Assembly (NCBI GenBank): GCA_029067085.1
Contig: JAIEFE010000008.1
Coordinates: forward strand, 116,950 to 180,949
Source: Lachnospiraceae bacterium
GTDB lineage: Bacteria > Bacillota > Clostridia > Lachnospirales > Lachnospiraceae
DNA length: 64,000 nt
Reading direction: 5' to 3'
Under the pieces are notes generated by a model. It did no database searches and was not told the DNA's origin. It worked only from the letters and a program-made list of their open reading frames with translations. Position 1 is the first letter of the stretch. Every line of letters begins with the position of its first letter. A program made the position numbers and the translations under genes. Of this stretch, positions 8,991 to 18,783 are shown piece by piece.

Positions 8991-9833
8991 TTAGACATCG
9001 CTCATCTTCTTGTGAAGTACAGTCAAGAAACTCTCCGTATTAAGCCGCAGTATTCCTGTCGTCTTATCCGCCCGGCGGATCACCAGCCGATCGCCGGTAT
9101 GCATCACAATCTTGTGACTTCCGTCAAAGTTCGCCTCCACCATCTGTTCTCCGCCATCTTTTCCCATAGGAATCTCCACACTGATCTCGTCCTCCGGAGA
9201 AAATACAATGCTGCGCGTATTCAGCGTATGAGGGCAGATCGGCGTCAGAAGCAAAAGGCTGGCCGACGGCTCGACAATGGGTCCGCCCGCTGATAGATTG
9301 TAGCCTGTAGAGCCCGTTGGTGTCGCTACGATCACGCCGTCAGCGCAGTAATCATTCAGGAAACGACCGTTCACATAGATGCGCACATTCACAATCTGCA
9401 AAGAACCGCAGCGGGAGATCACGATATCGTTTAGGGCAAACTGCTTTTCCTGTTCCTCCCCTGCTCCCGTATAAATGCCGCCGGAAAGCATCATCCTCTC
9501 CTCCCGCACAAACTCATCCGCAAGAAGTCTGTCAATCGCTTCCTCCACAGCAGCGTTCTCCACCTCCGCCAGATATCCAAGAGTGCCCAGATTGATACCA
9601 AGCAGCGGAAGCTCCCCATCCATCATATTTCTCGCCGCCCGCAGCACCGTGCCGTCTCCGCCCAGTACCAGAGCGCAGTCCGCCTTCCTTTCCCTGCACT
9701 CAAGAAAGGCCTGTCTCTCATTTTTGATGCAGACAGCCTTCCCTCCATGCTTCTCGATATAGGTAACGATCCGCTTCGTAAAAACACCCTCCGGATCCTT
9801 CACCTCGTTGGTGATCAGATAAAAATTTTTCAT
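8991..9833 (-). CDS. nadK: NAD kinase
   Basis: Phosphorylates NAD to NADP. The catalytic and NAD-binding GGDGTVLRAAR motif is at about residues 58-68, and the conserved TPTGSTGYNLSAGGPIV segment follows at about residues 170-187. Length 280 is normal for the Gram-positive form. It starts 6 nt after the tlyA stop and is part of the tlyA-nadK-argR-recN run, a conserved order in Clostridia and Bacilli. Confidence 0.96.
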   Translation of the reverse strand: MKNFYLITNEVKDPEGVFTKRIVTYIEKHGGKAVCIKNERQAFLECRERKADCALVLGGDGTVLRAARNMMDGELPLLGINLGTLGYLAEVENAAVEEAIDRLLADEFVREERMMLSGGIYTGAGEEQEKQFALNDIVISRCGSLQIVNVRIYVNGRFLNDYCADGVIVATPTGSTGYNLSAGGPIVEPSASLLLLTPICPHTLNTRSIVFSPEDEISVEIPMGKDGGEQMVEANFDGSHKIVMHTGDRLVIRRADKTTGILRLNTESFLTVLHKKMSDV

Positions 9834-9839
9834 CCGCTT

Positions 9840-10658
9840 TTATGCCTCGTCAAGCGCCCCGTGCGCTTCCTCTACGACCGCCTCTATCAGGTCGATGATA
9901 TCCGTCTCCTCAGGCGGCATCCCCGCTGTCTTTTCCAGCCACATCAAATACTCAATATTACCCTCCGGACCTTTAATCGGCGAGTAGGTCAATCCTTTTA
10001 CAAGAAAGCCGATCTCTTCTGCATAGTCCGTCACAGCCCGCACAACATCGACATGCACCCTTTTATCCCGCACGACACCCTTCTTACCGACCTTCTCGCG
10101 TCCCGCCTCAAACTGGGGTTTGATCAGACACACCATCTCTCCCTGCTCCCGCAAAAGTTCCTTCGCCGGGGGCAGAATCTTTGTGAGAGAAATGAAGGAG
10201 ACGTCCACCGAAGCAAAATCAATGGGTTCCGAAATCTGCTCCCCTGTCACATAGCGGAAATTCGTCTTCTCCATACAGATCACCCGCTCGTCGCACCTGA
10301 GCTTCCAGTCAAGCTGCCCGTGTCCTACATCGATGGCATACACCTTCCCTGCGCCGTTCTGCAGCATACAGTCCGTAAAGCCGCCCGTAGAGGCGCCGAT
10401 ATCCATACACACGCTTCCGCTCAGAGTGATGGGAAACTGCTGCAGGGCTCGTTCCAGCTTCAGCCCGCCTCTGCTCACATAGGGAATCGGTTTCCCCTTT
10501 ACTTCAATCTTTATTTTACTCTCGTCAAACTGCGCTCCTGCTTTGTCCTCTCTCTGGTTGTCCACAAAAACGCTGCCGGACATAAGAAGCGCTTTCGCCT
10601 TCTCTCTGGAGGACGCATAGCCCTGTCTGACCAGAATCACATCCAATCTTTCCTTCAT
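9840..10658 (-). CDS. tlyA: TlyA-family rRNA 2'-O-methyltransferase / hemolysin A
   Basis: An S4 RNA-binding domain (MKERLDVILVRQGYASSREKAK, residues 1-60) is fused to an FtsJ/RrmJ-like methyltransferase. The SAM motif is VCMDIGASTGGFTDCML, and the acidic motif is in IDFASVDVSFISL. The frame is open further upstream to a GTG at 10697, but ATG 10658 gives the family's usual N-terminus. It begins 23 nt past the dxs stop. In mycobacteria TlyA methylates rRNA; in Firmicutes the role is less clear. Confidence 0.93.
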   Translation of the reverse strand: MKERLDVILVRQGYASSREKAKALLMSGSVFVDNQREDKAGAQFDESKIKIEVKGKPIPYVSRGGLKLERALQQFPITLSGSVCMDIGASTGGFTDCMLQNGAGKVYAIDVGHGQLDWKLRCDERVICMEKTNFRYVTGEQISEPIDFASVDVSFISLTKILPPAKELLREQGEMVCLIKPQFEAGREKVGKKGVVRDKRVHVDVVRAVTDYAEEIGFLVKGLTYSPIKGPEGNIEYLMWLEKTAGMPPEETDIIDLIEAVVEEAHGALDEA

Positions 10659-10680
10659 AAGCGTCTGTTCCCATCGCCGT

Positions 10681-12552
10681 CTATCGTTCCGTCGCACGGT
10701 AAACCGAGACGATCCTCTCTTCCACCGTCACCGCGTCGATGCCAACTTCCTGCTTCAACAACTCCACATTGCCATGCTCCACATACTCATCCGGGATCGC
10801 GACAGTCAGGACGCTCGTCCTTTCTTCGAGAGAATCCACATAAGACCTGACTCTCTCTCCAAAGCCGCCGCTAGCAACATTTTCCTCCATCGTGACGAGC
10901 AGTCGGTGCTTTTTGCACGCCTCTCTGAGCATTTCCTCGTCGATGGGTTTCACGGACCGGGCATTCACCAGAGAGCAGGCGATTCCCTTTTCCTTCAGTC
11001 TCTCCCGCACCGTGAGAGCCACCTTCACCATGCTGCCAACCGCGATCAGAGCGACTTCTTCCTCCTCAAAAATAACTTCACTTTTGCCGTAGACGATGGG
11101 TTCCCTATACTCCCGAAGCCCGTCGAAGGCCTCTCCTCTGGGGTATCGTATCGCCACAGGGGCACTATACTCCACGGCATATTTGATCATATCGGAAAGC
11201 TCCCACTTGTTCTTGGGGGCTAAAATGTGCATATTCGGTATGGAAGACAGGTATGAGAGATCGAACAATCCCTGATGTGTCTCCCCGTCGCTTCCCACCA
11301 GGCCAGCCCTGTCTATACAAAAGACCACCGGCAGGTTCTGGATGCAGACATCATGCAGGATCTGGTCGTATGCCCGCTGCAGGAAAGAGGAATAGATCGC
11401 CACGATGGGCTTTAGACCTCCCGCCGCGAGTCCCGCCGCAAAAGTCACCGCATGCTCCTCCGCGATCCCCACGTCAAAAAAGCGTTCCGGATACATATTG
11501 CGAAAACGTTTCAAACCCGTGCCGTCCGGCATGGCGGCCGTGATGGCCACCACTTTCTCGTCACGCTGTCCCAGCTTACACATAACCGTGGAAAAAATAT
11601 CCGTATAATTTGCCTTGGTTCTGGGATTGCTGGGAATCCCCGTCTCAATGTCAAAGGGTTCCGCTCCGTGGAATCTGGCCGGATGCCGCTCGGCCGGTGC
11701 GTATCCCCTGCCCTTCTGGGTAATGACATGGACAAGTACCGCCTTCTTGACCTTTTTTGCCTCCTTAAAGATATGTACCATCTCCTGAATATTGTGGCCG
11801 TCCACAGGTCCGAGATAAGTGATACCCATATCCTCGAAGAACATACCCGGCACCACCAGCTGCTTAAAGCTGCTCTTGGCCCGCCTGATCTGGCTTACCA
11901 CCTTATCCCCGTAACCCGGTTTCCCGCGGAGTGATTTATAGATCCCCGCTTTCAGATCCAGATACATATTGGCTGTCCTGATATTATTCAAATATTTGGA
12001 AACGCCGCCCACATTCTCGGAGATGGACATATTGTTATCATTTAACACGATGATAAAATTTGTCTCAAGACGTGAGGCATTGTTCAGCGCCTCGTAAGCC
12101 ATGCCGCCGGTAAGCGAACCGTCCCCGATCACGGAGACAATGGTATTTTTACCGCCCTGAATATCTCTGGCCTTGACCATGCCGAGCCCGGCTGAGATGG
12201 AAGTGGAACTGTGTCCCGTGTCAAAGCAGTCGCAATCGCTCTCCTTCCGCTTCGGAAAGCCGCTGATTCCTCCAAACTTGCGCAGGTTTACGAATCCGTC
12301 CCGACGGCCTGTCAGAATCTTGTGCGTGTATGACTGATGCCCCACATCCCAGATCAGCTTATCCTCCGGCAGATCCAGAAACAGATGAAGCGCCATCGTC
12401 AGCTCCACTGCCCCCAGATTTGATCCCAGATGGCCTCCCGTCACGCTGATGGATTCGATCAAAAACTGCCTGATCTCCTCCGCAAGCGTCCCGTAATCCT
12501 CCGGTGCAATCTGTCTGATATCATTCGTCTGTGTTATCTGTTCCAGTAACAT
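10681..12552 (-). CDS. dxs: 1-deoxy-D-xylulose-5-phosphate synthase
   Basis: The first enzyme of the MEP isoprenoid pathway, condensing pyruvate and glyceraldehyde 3-phosphate with thiamine diphosphate. The N-terminal TPP domain has GHLGSNLGAVELTMALH and the pyrophosphate-binding GDGSLTGGMAYEALNNA. The central pyrimidine domain has DVGIAEEHAVTFAAGLA. The C-terminal domain is complete; total length 623 is normal. The ispA gene lies 13 nt upstream, so two isoprenoid genes share the operon. Confidence 0.97.
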   Translation of the reverse strand: MLLEQITQTNDIRQIAPEDYGTLAEEIRQFLIESISVTGGHLGSNLGAVELTMALHLFLDLPEDKLIWDVGHQSYTHKILTGRRDGFVNLRKFGGISGFPKRKESDCDCFDTGHSSTSISAGLGMVKARDIQGGKNTIVSVIGDGSLTGGMAYEALNNASRLETNFIIVLNDNNMSISENVGGVSKYLNNIRTANMYLDLKAGIYKSLRGKPGYGDKVVSQIRRAKSSFKQLVVPGMFFEDMGITYLGPVDGHNIQEMVHIFKEAKKVKKAVLVHVITQKGRGYAPAERHPARFHGAEPFDIETGIPSNPRTKANYTDIFSTVMCKLGQRDEKVVAITAAMPDGTGLKRFRNMYPERFFDVGIAEEHAVTFAAGLAAGGLKPIVAIYSSFLQRAYDQILHDVCIQNLPVVFCIDRAGLVGSDGETHQGLFDLSYLSSIPNMHILAPKNKWELSDMIKYAVEYSAPVAIRYPRGEAFDGLREYREPIVYGKSEVIFEEEEVALIAVGSMVKVALTVRERLKEKGIACSLVNARSVKPIDEEMLREACKKHRLLVTMEENVASGGFGERVRSYVDSLEERTSVLTVAIPDEYVEHGNVELLKQEVGIDAVTVEERIVSVYRATER

Positions 12553-12564
12553 ATCGTATGCCCC

Positions 12565-13515
12565 TTATTTTTCTCTGTAGATCAACCGTTCCACCAAGGT
12601 CTCTAAAAATACATTCCTCTCAGGAAAGGAGCGAAGAATGCCGATTGCCTCCTCTGACAGTTCCCGCACTTTCCTTTTTGACTCCTCCAGACCGTACAGC
12701 GCCACATAAGTAAGCTTTTGGTTTTTCTCATCACTCCCCGTCGGCTTGCCCAGCACCTCCAGGCTGCTCGTAACATCGAGAATATCGTCCTGAATCTGGA
12801 AAGCGACGCCGATATTTTCCGCACATTTTTCAAGCTTTACCACTGCCTTTTCATCCGCCCCCGCAAGGACAGCGCCGATTGTCATTGCCGCCTGGATCAG
12901 CGCCGCAGTCTTGTGTACGTGAATATAGAGAAGCGTTTCCCCCGTCGGCTCAGCTTCCGGCTTGTCCGCCAAAAGGTCAGCACACTGCCCGCCGACCATG
13001 CCATAGACGCCGGCCTTTCGCGCCAAGATCTTCATGGCAAGCTCCGTCCGCTGATAATCTTCTATCGTAACCGCTTTATCAAATGCTCGAAACATTGTCT
13101 CAAAGGCATAATTCAACAGACCGTCTCCCGCGATCACAGCGATATCTTCCCCGTAAACCACATGGGTCGTCTTCCGGCCTCTTCGGTAATCGTCATTGTC
13201 CAGAGCCGGGAGATCGTCATGGATCAGGGAATACGTATGGATAAACTCTATCGCCGCCATAAACGGGGGCAGGCCCCTTCCTGCAGGCATCCCGGCCGAA
13301 CCGGCGTTCTCTGTGCGCCAGACATCCTCCACCGCCGCAAACAGTCCTGCGCTCTCGGCCATCAAAACGGGCCTGAGTCTCTTCCCGCCGGCAGACACGG
13401 CATACCGCATGGCTTCCAGCACCATACGCTGCTCCCCACAGGGTTCCGGAAGATATGCCTCAAGAATTTCCTCCACCCGATTTTTCTTTTTTTCCAGTTC
13501 CCCGTCAAAATTCAT
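12565..13515 (-). CDS. ispA: Farnesyl/geranyl diphosphate synthase
   Basis: A trans-prenyltransferase that extends DMAPP with IPP. The first aspartate-rich motif is in HDDLPALDNDDYRRG, and the second is in FQIQDDILD. ATG 13515 is taken as start; a GTG 9 nt earlier is also in frame. The gene overlaps the 3' end of xseB by 11 nt. An extra Gly/Ala-rich stretch of about 15 residues sits before the first Asp motif (after the VLMAESAGLFAAVED segment); its effect is unknown. Confidence 0.95.
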   Translation of the reverse strand: MNFDGELEKKKNRVEEILEAYLPEPCGEQRMVLEAMRYAVSAGGKRLRPVLMAESAGLFAAVEDVWRTENAGSAGMPAGRGLPPFMAAIEFIHTYSLIHDDLPALDNDDYRRGRKTTHVVYGEDIAVIAGDGLLNYAFETMFRAFDKAVTIEDYQRTELAMKILARKAGVYGMVGGQCADLLADKPEAEPTGETLLYIHVHKTAALIQAAMTIGAVLAGADEKAVVKLEKCAENIGVAFQIQDDILDVTSSLEVLGKPTGSDEKNQKLTYVALYGLEESKRKVRELSEEAIGILRSFPERNVFLETLVERLIYREK

Positions 13516-13741
13516 CCAGTCCACCGTCCTCGTTGATCTTCAGCACCTTTTTCTCCACCTGGTCAATGGTTTCATTGCAGTGCGCAAGAAGCGCCATTCC
13601 CCGGTTATACTGTGCAAAAGATTCTTCCAGCGTAATCTCTTCCGCCTCCAGACGGCCGATCACCTCCTCGATCTGCATAAAGGCTTCCTCTAAAGATAAC
13701 GACTGTTCTTTTTCTATTTTCTCATCCAATTTTTTAGCCAT
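13505..13741 (-). CDS. xseB: Exodeoxyribonuclease VII small subunit
   Basis: The 78-residue helical small subunit of ExoVII. The hallmark LEEAFMQIEEVIGRLEAEE lies near the N-terminus, then LEESFAQYNRGM. Size and position just before ispA and just after xseA are as expected. Several small subunits assemble with XseA to degrade single-stranded DNA. Confidence 0.94.
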   Translation of the reverse strand: MAKKLDEKIEKEQSLSLEEAFMQIEEVIGRLEAEEITLEESFAQYNRGMALLAHCNETIDQVEKKVLKINEDGGLDEF

Positions 13742-13777
13742 CCGCTGTTTCTCCCCGCTTTTCGTATACCATCTCCG

Positions 13778-14995
13778 TCACCGGAGCGTTCCATTCGAAC
13801 GACTTTCCTTCCCCGTCACCCGGGCTGTCAGCCTTCCATCCTTCACATAGACGCTGATTTCTTCCCCCACAGCCACCTGCGCAACGGAGGAGAGGGTTTT
13901 CCCGGAAGCGTCTGACGCGTAGGCATATCCCTGACTCAGTTTATCAAGCGGCGATAACCCCTTCATCTGCTCCGCATAGAGGGCAAGCCTGTGCCTCGTA
14001 TCCTGCAGACGCCTCGCCATGGCCGCCTGCAGGCGTTCCTCCAGCGACAGCGTCTGTGTCTTTTTCGTGCGGAGCATCACAAGCGGACTCGCGTATCGAA
14101 GCCGTACTCTGTACTGCTCTGCCCTGCCCCTGCAGCTTCTGATCGTCCTCTCGCATAGATGCCGCATTGTGTAGGCATATTCTTCCATCTGCTCCGTAAG
14201 CTGCCTGAAATCAAAGACCGCAAGTTCCGCCGCCGCAGAGGGCGTAGGCGCTCGCAGATCCGCCACAAAATCCGCTATCGTCACGTCCGTCTCATGTCCG
14301 ACCGCCGAAATGACCGGAATCGGGCAGTCAAAGATGGCCTGTGCCACCGCCTCCTCATTGAAGGCCCAGAGGTCCTCTATGGAACCGCCGCCTCTCCCCA
14401 CGATCATCACGTCTACCTGCTGCGCCTCCATGGCATGAATGCCGTTTATGATACTGGGAACCGCCGCCTCTCCCTGAACGATCGCCGGGTAGAGGATGAT
14501 CTGCACGTATGGATTCCTGCGGGAAGCAACGTTTATGATATCTCTTACCGCCGCCCCCGTCTCCGCTGTCACCACTCCAAGCCTTCTCACATAACGGGGG
14601 ATCGACTGTTTATACTGCTCGGCAAACATCCCCCGCTCCGCGAGTTCCGTCTTCAGCCGCTCATATCTTTCATAAAGCGCGCCGATGCCGTCCAGTTCAA
14701 TCTGTCTGGCGTAGAGCTGATATTTACCGTCCCGCTCATAGACATCCACCGTACCGCTTGCAACGACCTGCTGCCCCTCTGTCATGCGAAAAGGAAGTCC
14801 TCCTCTGTCCGAGGAAAACATAACACATGATATTGTGCTCTTTGCATCCTTCAGCGTAAAATAAATATGCCCGGACGTGTGATACTTACAATTACTGACC
14901 TCACCCCGGATGCGCACCTTCTGCAGCATAAAGTCCTGCGTGAACATATTTTTGATATAGGAATTAACCTGTGCAACCGTGTATATATTCTGCAT
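13778..14995 (-). CDS. xseA: Exodeoxyribonuclease VII large subunit
   Basis: The catalytic large subunit of ExoVII. An OB-fold domain comes first (VRIRGEVSNCKYHTSGHIYF). The nuclease domain then has the conserved GRGGGSIEDLWAFNEE and AVGHETDVTIADFVADLRAPTPSAAAE motifs, followed by a coiled-coil region to the C-terminus. Length 405 is normal. nusB ends 8 nt before its start. Confidence 0.96.
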   Translation of the reverse strand: MQNIYTVAQVNSYIKNMFTQDFMLQKVRIRGEVSNCKYHTSGHIYFTLKDAKSTISCVMFSSDRGGLPFRMTEGQQVVASGTVDVYERDGKYQLYARQIELDGIGALYERYERLKTELAERGMFAEQYKQSIPRYVRRLGVVTAETGAAVRDIINVASRRNPYVQIILYPAIVQGEAAVPSIINGIHAMEAQQVDVMIVGRGGGSIEDLWAFNEEAVAQAIFDCPIPVISAVGHETDVTIADFVADLRAPTPSAAAELAVFDFRQLTEQMEEYAYTMRHLCERTIRSCRGRAEQYRVRLRYASPLVMLRTKKTQTLSLEERLQAAMARRLQDTRHRLALYAEQMKGLSPLDKLSQGYAYASDASGKTLSSVAQVAVGEEISVYVKDGRLTARVTGKESRSNGTLR

Positions 14996-15003
14996 GACGC
15001 TCC

Positions 15004-15399
15004 TTACGCAAATTTAGCCAGGACGCCGTTCACAAAACCAAAGGAAGCATCCTGCCCGAACTTTTTGGCAAGCTCCACTGCCTCATTGATCGCGACGCCG
15101 GTTGGAACATCCTCGTCATAACAGATCTCATAAACCGCCAGCCTTAAAATCGTCAGATCCACCTTACTCATCCTGCCGGTATCCCATCCCTGCGCTTTCT
15201 CATTCAGCATGGAATCAATCTCAGACAACTTCTCAGAAATCCTGTGATATTTATCCGAAACATAGACGGCATCTTCGTCCTGCGCAGCGCCTTCCTCCTC
15301 AAAGAACAGTTCCTCCTGTTCTTTCATATCCTCCATCTTGTTAAATTCCACACGGAATAACAGCTTAAAAATCTGTTCCCGCAACTCTCTTCTGCTCAT
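15004..15399 (-). CDS. nusB: Transcription antitermination factor NusB
   Basis: An all-helical RNA-binding factor that joins NusA/NusE for rRNA antitermination. The start RRELREQIFKLLFRVEF and the C-terminal phrase EDVPTGVAINEAVELAKKFG are diagnostic. It has normal length (131). An acidic insertion lies at residues 24-45. asp23 lies 15 nt upstream and xseA 8 nt downstream, the usual Clostridia order. Confidence 0.95.
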   Translation of the reverse strand: MSRRELREQIFKLLFRVEFNKMEDMKEQEELFFEEEGAAQDEDAVYVSDKYHRISEKLSEIDSMLNEKAQGWDTGRMSKVDLTILRLAVYEICYDEDVPTGVAINEAVELAKKFGQDASFGFVNGVLAKFA

Positions 15400-15414
15400 A
15401 GCCAGCCACTCGTC

Positions 15415-15804
15415 CTATTTTTCTCTCGTCACATTGATCCCTGCGATGCGGATGTTCACGTCCTGCACTTCCAGACCCGTCATATTCTCTATCGCATTTT
15501 TCACTTTAGTCTGTACCTTTTGACATGTAGCAGGGATGTTGTAGCCATACTCCATAACAACGGCAAGCTCCGCCTTTACCTTTCCCTCGGATACCTCCAC
15601 TCTGGCTCCTCTGGAAAGACCTCTGACGCCAACCCGGCTTAAAAGCTCATTGGTGAGATTTCCTGCCATGGCTGCGATGCCCTCTACCTCCGTGGCCGCG
15701 AGCGCGGCAATCATCGCCACCACATCGTCAGCGATCCTGACGGTGCCGGCCCTCTCCGCCTGCAGTTCATATCCGTTCTTTTCCGCTTCCTGTTCCATGC
15801 TCAT
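15415..15804 (-). CDS. Asp23/Gls24 family envelope stress response protein
   Basis: A 129-residue Asp23 (DUF322) protein. The core GTVRIADDVVAMIAALAATEVEGIAAM is the typical start of the fold, followed by GVRGLSRGARVEV and the C-terminal VQTKVKNAIENMTGLEVQDVNIRIAGI. In other Firmicutes such proteins are membrane-associated through AmaP and respond to envelope stress. Its place upstream of nusB is common in Clostridia. No AmaP partner is visible. Confidence 0.93.
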   Translation of the reverse strand: MSMEQEAEKNGYELQAERAGTVRIADDVVAMIAALAATEVEGIAAMAGNLTNELLSRVGVRGLSRGARVEVSEGKVKAELAVVMEYGYNIPATCQKVQTKVKNAIENMTGLEVQDVNIRIAGINVTREK

Positions 15805-15912
15805 CTCGCATCCTCCTACCTGTTTACATTAATGGTTTCAGTATATCAAAATTTCTCCTTTTTGCCTAGTCCCATTCCGTACCGTCTCCCTTCTGCTCCC
15901 TATGCGGACGGC

Positions 15913-17100
15913 TCAAAGCCAGAAGCTTAAGCTGTACTGTCTTTCATTATCCACATAGGAGACCGAGCCGCCCTGACAATCCAGAAAACGGAATATTCCC
16001 TGCTCCTCGATCAGCGCTTCCCGCATCTTCTGATATACGGCCGGCCCCGCGCACTTTAGCGTCACATACGGATCTCCCCTGCGATAGCTGTCTGCAAAGA
16101 GTCCCTCTACCCTCTTTTCATCCCATTCTTCAAAATAGAGGCCCTCACGCACATAGTAATTTGCTTCTGTGGCTGTACAAAGGGGCAGTTCCACCACATT
16201 GTCAAAGGTATGCGTCTGCTCCATCTGTCCGGTCGTCACACAAAGATAGTCATAATTGATAGTGGGAATCTTTCCCGCAGGATAATCGCTGCCTACAGCC
16301 TGATAGGAAGCGTCACCCCAAGTAGTATCCACATAGTAGTATTCCCCATCGATCCTCACCAGATTCCAGGCATGCCCCTCTCCGCCGACAACTCGTCCAA
16401 GTACGAGTGTCGAAAAAATCCCCGCCCGGTTCAGCAGATACTGTGTTGCCTTCGCATATCCCTGACAGACTGATCTCTTTTCCAGAAAGACAGAGCAGAT
16501 ATTTTGGCTGTCCTTTGCCGCGACGTCATAGTCCGTATGCTGAATCAGGTATTCATAAACATACTTGACTCTCTCATACTCGTCTGTCTCCTCCGGAATA
16601 CCCGCAAGGCACTGGTTTACATAACTATCTATTTCCTTCTGTTTTTCCGCTGCTTCCTCCTGACTGACGCTGTAACTCCCGGTAAAAGTGATCTTTTTCA
16701 GAAGGCTACCCAGTGTGTACTCGGTGTAGGTGTAGCCTTCCACATAAAATATTTCTGGATGATCGTTCAACACACACTGGAAGATCCGAGATATCAGCTC
16801 TTTGTCACAGCTTGAAAGCCTCACATTCTCACGAAAATAGAGCAGTGCGTCCAGAATTTCCAGATAGAGATCCTGTTCCTCCCCGGAAAGCTTTCCGAAC
16901 GCATAGCAGTTCTCCTGCTCTTCGCGCAGTGTATCGTCCTTATGGGCGATCACCTGTTCCGGGAGCTGTCCCACCGTCTGCCCTGAGCCTACCTCCTCCT
17001 GTTTATAGAGGCTGCTCTCCCGCTCCGGCAGGCTCCATGTCACGTAAAAGAGGGCACCCGACAACAGCATAGCGAGCAACAAAACGCACGTTTTTTTCAT
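15913..17100 (-). CDS. Secreted or anchored transglutaminase-like protein
   Basis: A 395-residue protein with an N-terminal signal or anchor (MKKTCVLLLAMLLSGALFYVTW). A charged helical region (about 40-190) is followed by a transglutaminase-like (papain fold) core. The Cys lies in EKRSVCQGYAKA, the His in GEGHAWNLV, and the Asp in YYYVDTTWGD, so the triad looks intact. Such proteins in Clostridia are probably cysteine peptidases or cross-linking enzymes at the cell surface, but the substrate is unknown. It lies between prfC and asp23, each 69-109 nt apart, and is probably a separate cistron of that operon. A C-terminal beta domain of about 80 residues has no obvious match. Confidence 0.85.
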   Translation of the reverse strand: MKKTCVLLLAMLLSGALFYVTWSLPERESSLYKQEEVGSGQTVGQLPEQVIAHKDDTLREEQENCYAFGKLSGEEQDLYLEILDALLYFRENVRLSSCDKELISRIFQCVLNDHPEIFYVEGYTYTEYTLGSLLKKITFTGSYSVSQEEAAEKQKEIDSYVNQCLAGIPEETDEYERVKYVYEYLIQHTDYDVAAKDSQNICSVFLEKRSVCQGYAKATQYLLNRAGIFSTLVLGRVVGGEGHAWNLVRIDGEYYYVDTTWGDASYQAVGSDYPAGKIPTINYDYLCVTTGQMEQTHTFDNVVELPLCTATEANYYVREGLYFEEWDEKRVEGLFADSYRRGDPYVTLKCAGPAVYQKMREALIEEQGIFRFLDCQGGSVSYVDNERQYSLSFWL

Positions 17101-17169
17101 AAGCAGCCCTCCTTCCGAATCCGTTTTTTACTATTCCGACACAGGATCATGTGATGAAGTTTCCTGCCA

Positions 17170-18777
17170 TCAGCTTTTCCCGAATTCCGACAGGATCAGT
17201 CCCTCATTTCTCTCTACCGTCATGCCGATGCTCCACTGGTTGACGAAGAGAAGAAGGGGATTGTCCTTTAAATCCTTAATCTTTTTCATATCCGAAGTGC
17301 CTGTGAGCTTGTCCAGATCAATATCCTTATTCTCGATCCAGCGAATATGCTCATAGGGAAGATTTTCCAGCTTGATCTCCACATTATATTCGTTCTCCAG
17401 ACGGTATTTGAGCACATCGAACTGCAGCACGCCCACCACGCCCACAATGATCTCTTCCATACCCGAGTTGAACTCCTGAAAGATCTGGATCGCACCCTCC
17501 TGCGCAATCTGCATGATTCCCTTGACAAACTGCTTTCGCTTCATCGTGTCCATCTGCCTGACTCTGGCAAAATGTTCCGGCGCAAAAGTGGGGATGCCCT
17601 CATAGGCAAACTGTTCCCCCGGCATACAGATGGTATCCCCTATGGAAAAAATGCCCGGATCAAACACACCGATGATGTCGCCTGCATAGGCCTCGCTCAG
17701 AATTTTTCTCTCAGATGCCTGTATCTGCTGCGGCTGGGAAAGACGCATCACCTTTCCCCCCTGCACATGCTTCACTTCCGCATTCACGTCAAACCGTCCC
17801 GAACAGATACGCATGAAAGCGATACGGTCACGGTGTGCTTTGTTCATGTTCGCCTGAATCTTGAAAACAAAGGCTGAAAAATCGTGCTCCACCGGGTCGA
17901 TCAGACCGATATCCGCCTTGCGCGGAAGCGGCGTGGTCGTCATCTTCAGAAAGTGCTGTAAAAAGATCTCCACACCGAAGTTCGTGAGCGCCGAACCGAA
18001 AAACACCGGAGTCAGATCCCCCGCCTGCACCTGTTCCAGAGAGAAAGGGGCGCTTGCACCATCCAGCAGCTCAATCTCATCGTTCAACAAAGAGAGTGCA
18101 TCTCCTCCGATCTGCGCCTCCAAAGTGGCTATATCCGTCATGGGAATTCTGGTGGCCTGTCCTTCCTTTGTTCCCTTCTCCGTATCCGCATAAGTGATAA
18201 CGCACTTGCTCTCCCGCTCATAGACGCCCTTAAAGTTTTTGCCGGAACCTATGGGCCAGTTGACCGGGCAGGTGGCAATTCCCAGCTCCTTCTCAATCTC
18301 GTCCAACAGCTCAAAGGTATCGTTTGCATCCCTGTCAAGCTTGTTGATAAACGTAAAGATCGGAATATGACGCATCACGCACACCTTAAACAGCTTTCTG
18401 GTCTGTGCCTCCACGCCCTTCGAGGCATCTATGACCATCACCGCAGAGTCCGCCGCCATCAGCGTTCTGTAGGTGTCTTCTGAGAAATCCTGATGCCCGG
18501 GCGTGTCCAGAATATTAACGCAAAATCCGTCATAGCTGAACTGCAGCACGGAGGATGTGACCGAAATACCTCTCTCCTTCTCAATCTCCATCCAATCCGA
18601 GACAGCGTGTCTGGCCGTTGCCTTTCCCTTGACACTGCCCGCCAGATTGATGGCGCCCCCGTAGAGCAGAAATTTCTCCGTGAGGGTGGTCTTCCCCGCG
18701 TCCGGATGTGAAATAATAGCAAAGGTTCTTCTCTTGTTTATCTCTTCCGCATAGTTTCCCACGTTTTTATCCTCCAA
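17170..18777 (-). CDS. prfC: Peptide chain release factor 3
   Basis: The GTPase that recycles RF1/RF2 from the ribosome. G1 is SHPDAGKTTLTEKFLLYGG, with the RF3-type GISVTSSVLQF switch, G3 DTPGHQDFSEDTYR and G4 FINKLDRD. Length 535 is normal. The gene follows deoB by 6 nt. An N-terminal stretch of about 11 residues before the G domain is ordinary. Confidence 0.96.
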   Translation of the reverse strand: MEDKNVGNYAEEINKRRTFAIISHPDAGKTTLTEKFLLYGGAINLAGSVKGKATARHAVSDWMEIEKERGISVTSSVLQFSYDGFCVNILDTPGHQDFSEDTYRTLMAADSAVMVIDASKGVEAQTRKLFKVCVMRHIPIFTFINKLDRDANDTFELLDEIEKELGIATCPVNWPIGSGKNFKGVYERESKCVITYADTEKGTKEGQATRIPMTDIATLEAQIGGDALSLLNDEIELLDGASAPFSLEQVQAGDLTPVFFGSALTNFGVEIFLQHFLKMTTTPLPRKADIGLIDPVEHDFSAFVFKIQANMNKAHRDRIAFMRICSGRFDVNAEVKHVQGGKVMRLSQPQQIQASERKILSEAYAGDIIGVFDPGIFSIGDTICMPGEQFAYEGIPTFAPEHFARVRQMDTMKRKQFVKGIMQIAQEGAIQIFQEFNSGMEEIIVGVVGVLQFDVLKYRLENEYNVEIKLENLPYEHIRWIENKDIDLDKLTGTSDMKKIKDLKDNPLLLFVNQWSIGMTVERNEGLILSEFGKS

Positions 18778-18783
18778 CCGGTC

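Noticed and set aside
9747..10850. Plus-strand ORF of 367 codons opposite tlyA
   Set aside because: It is antisense to tlyA and the end of dxs and has no start signal or domain; a shadow frame.
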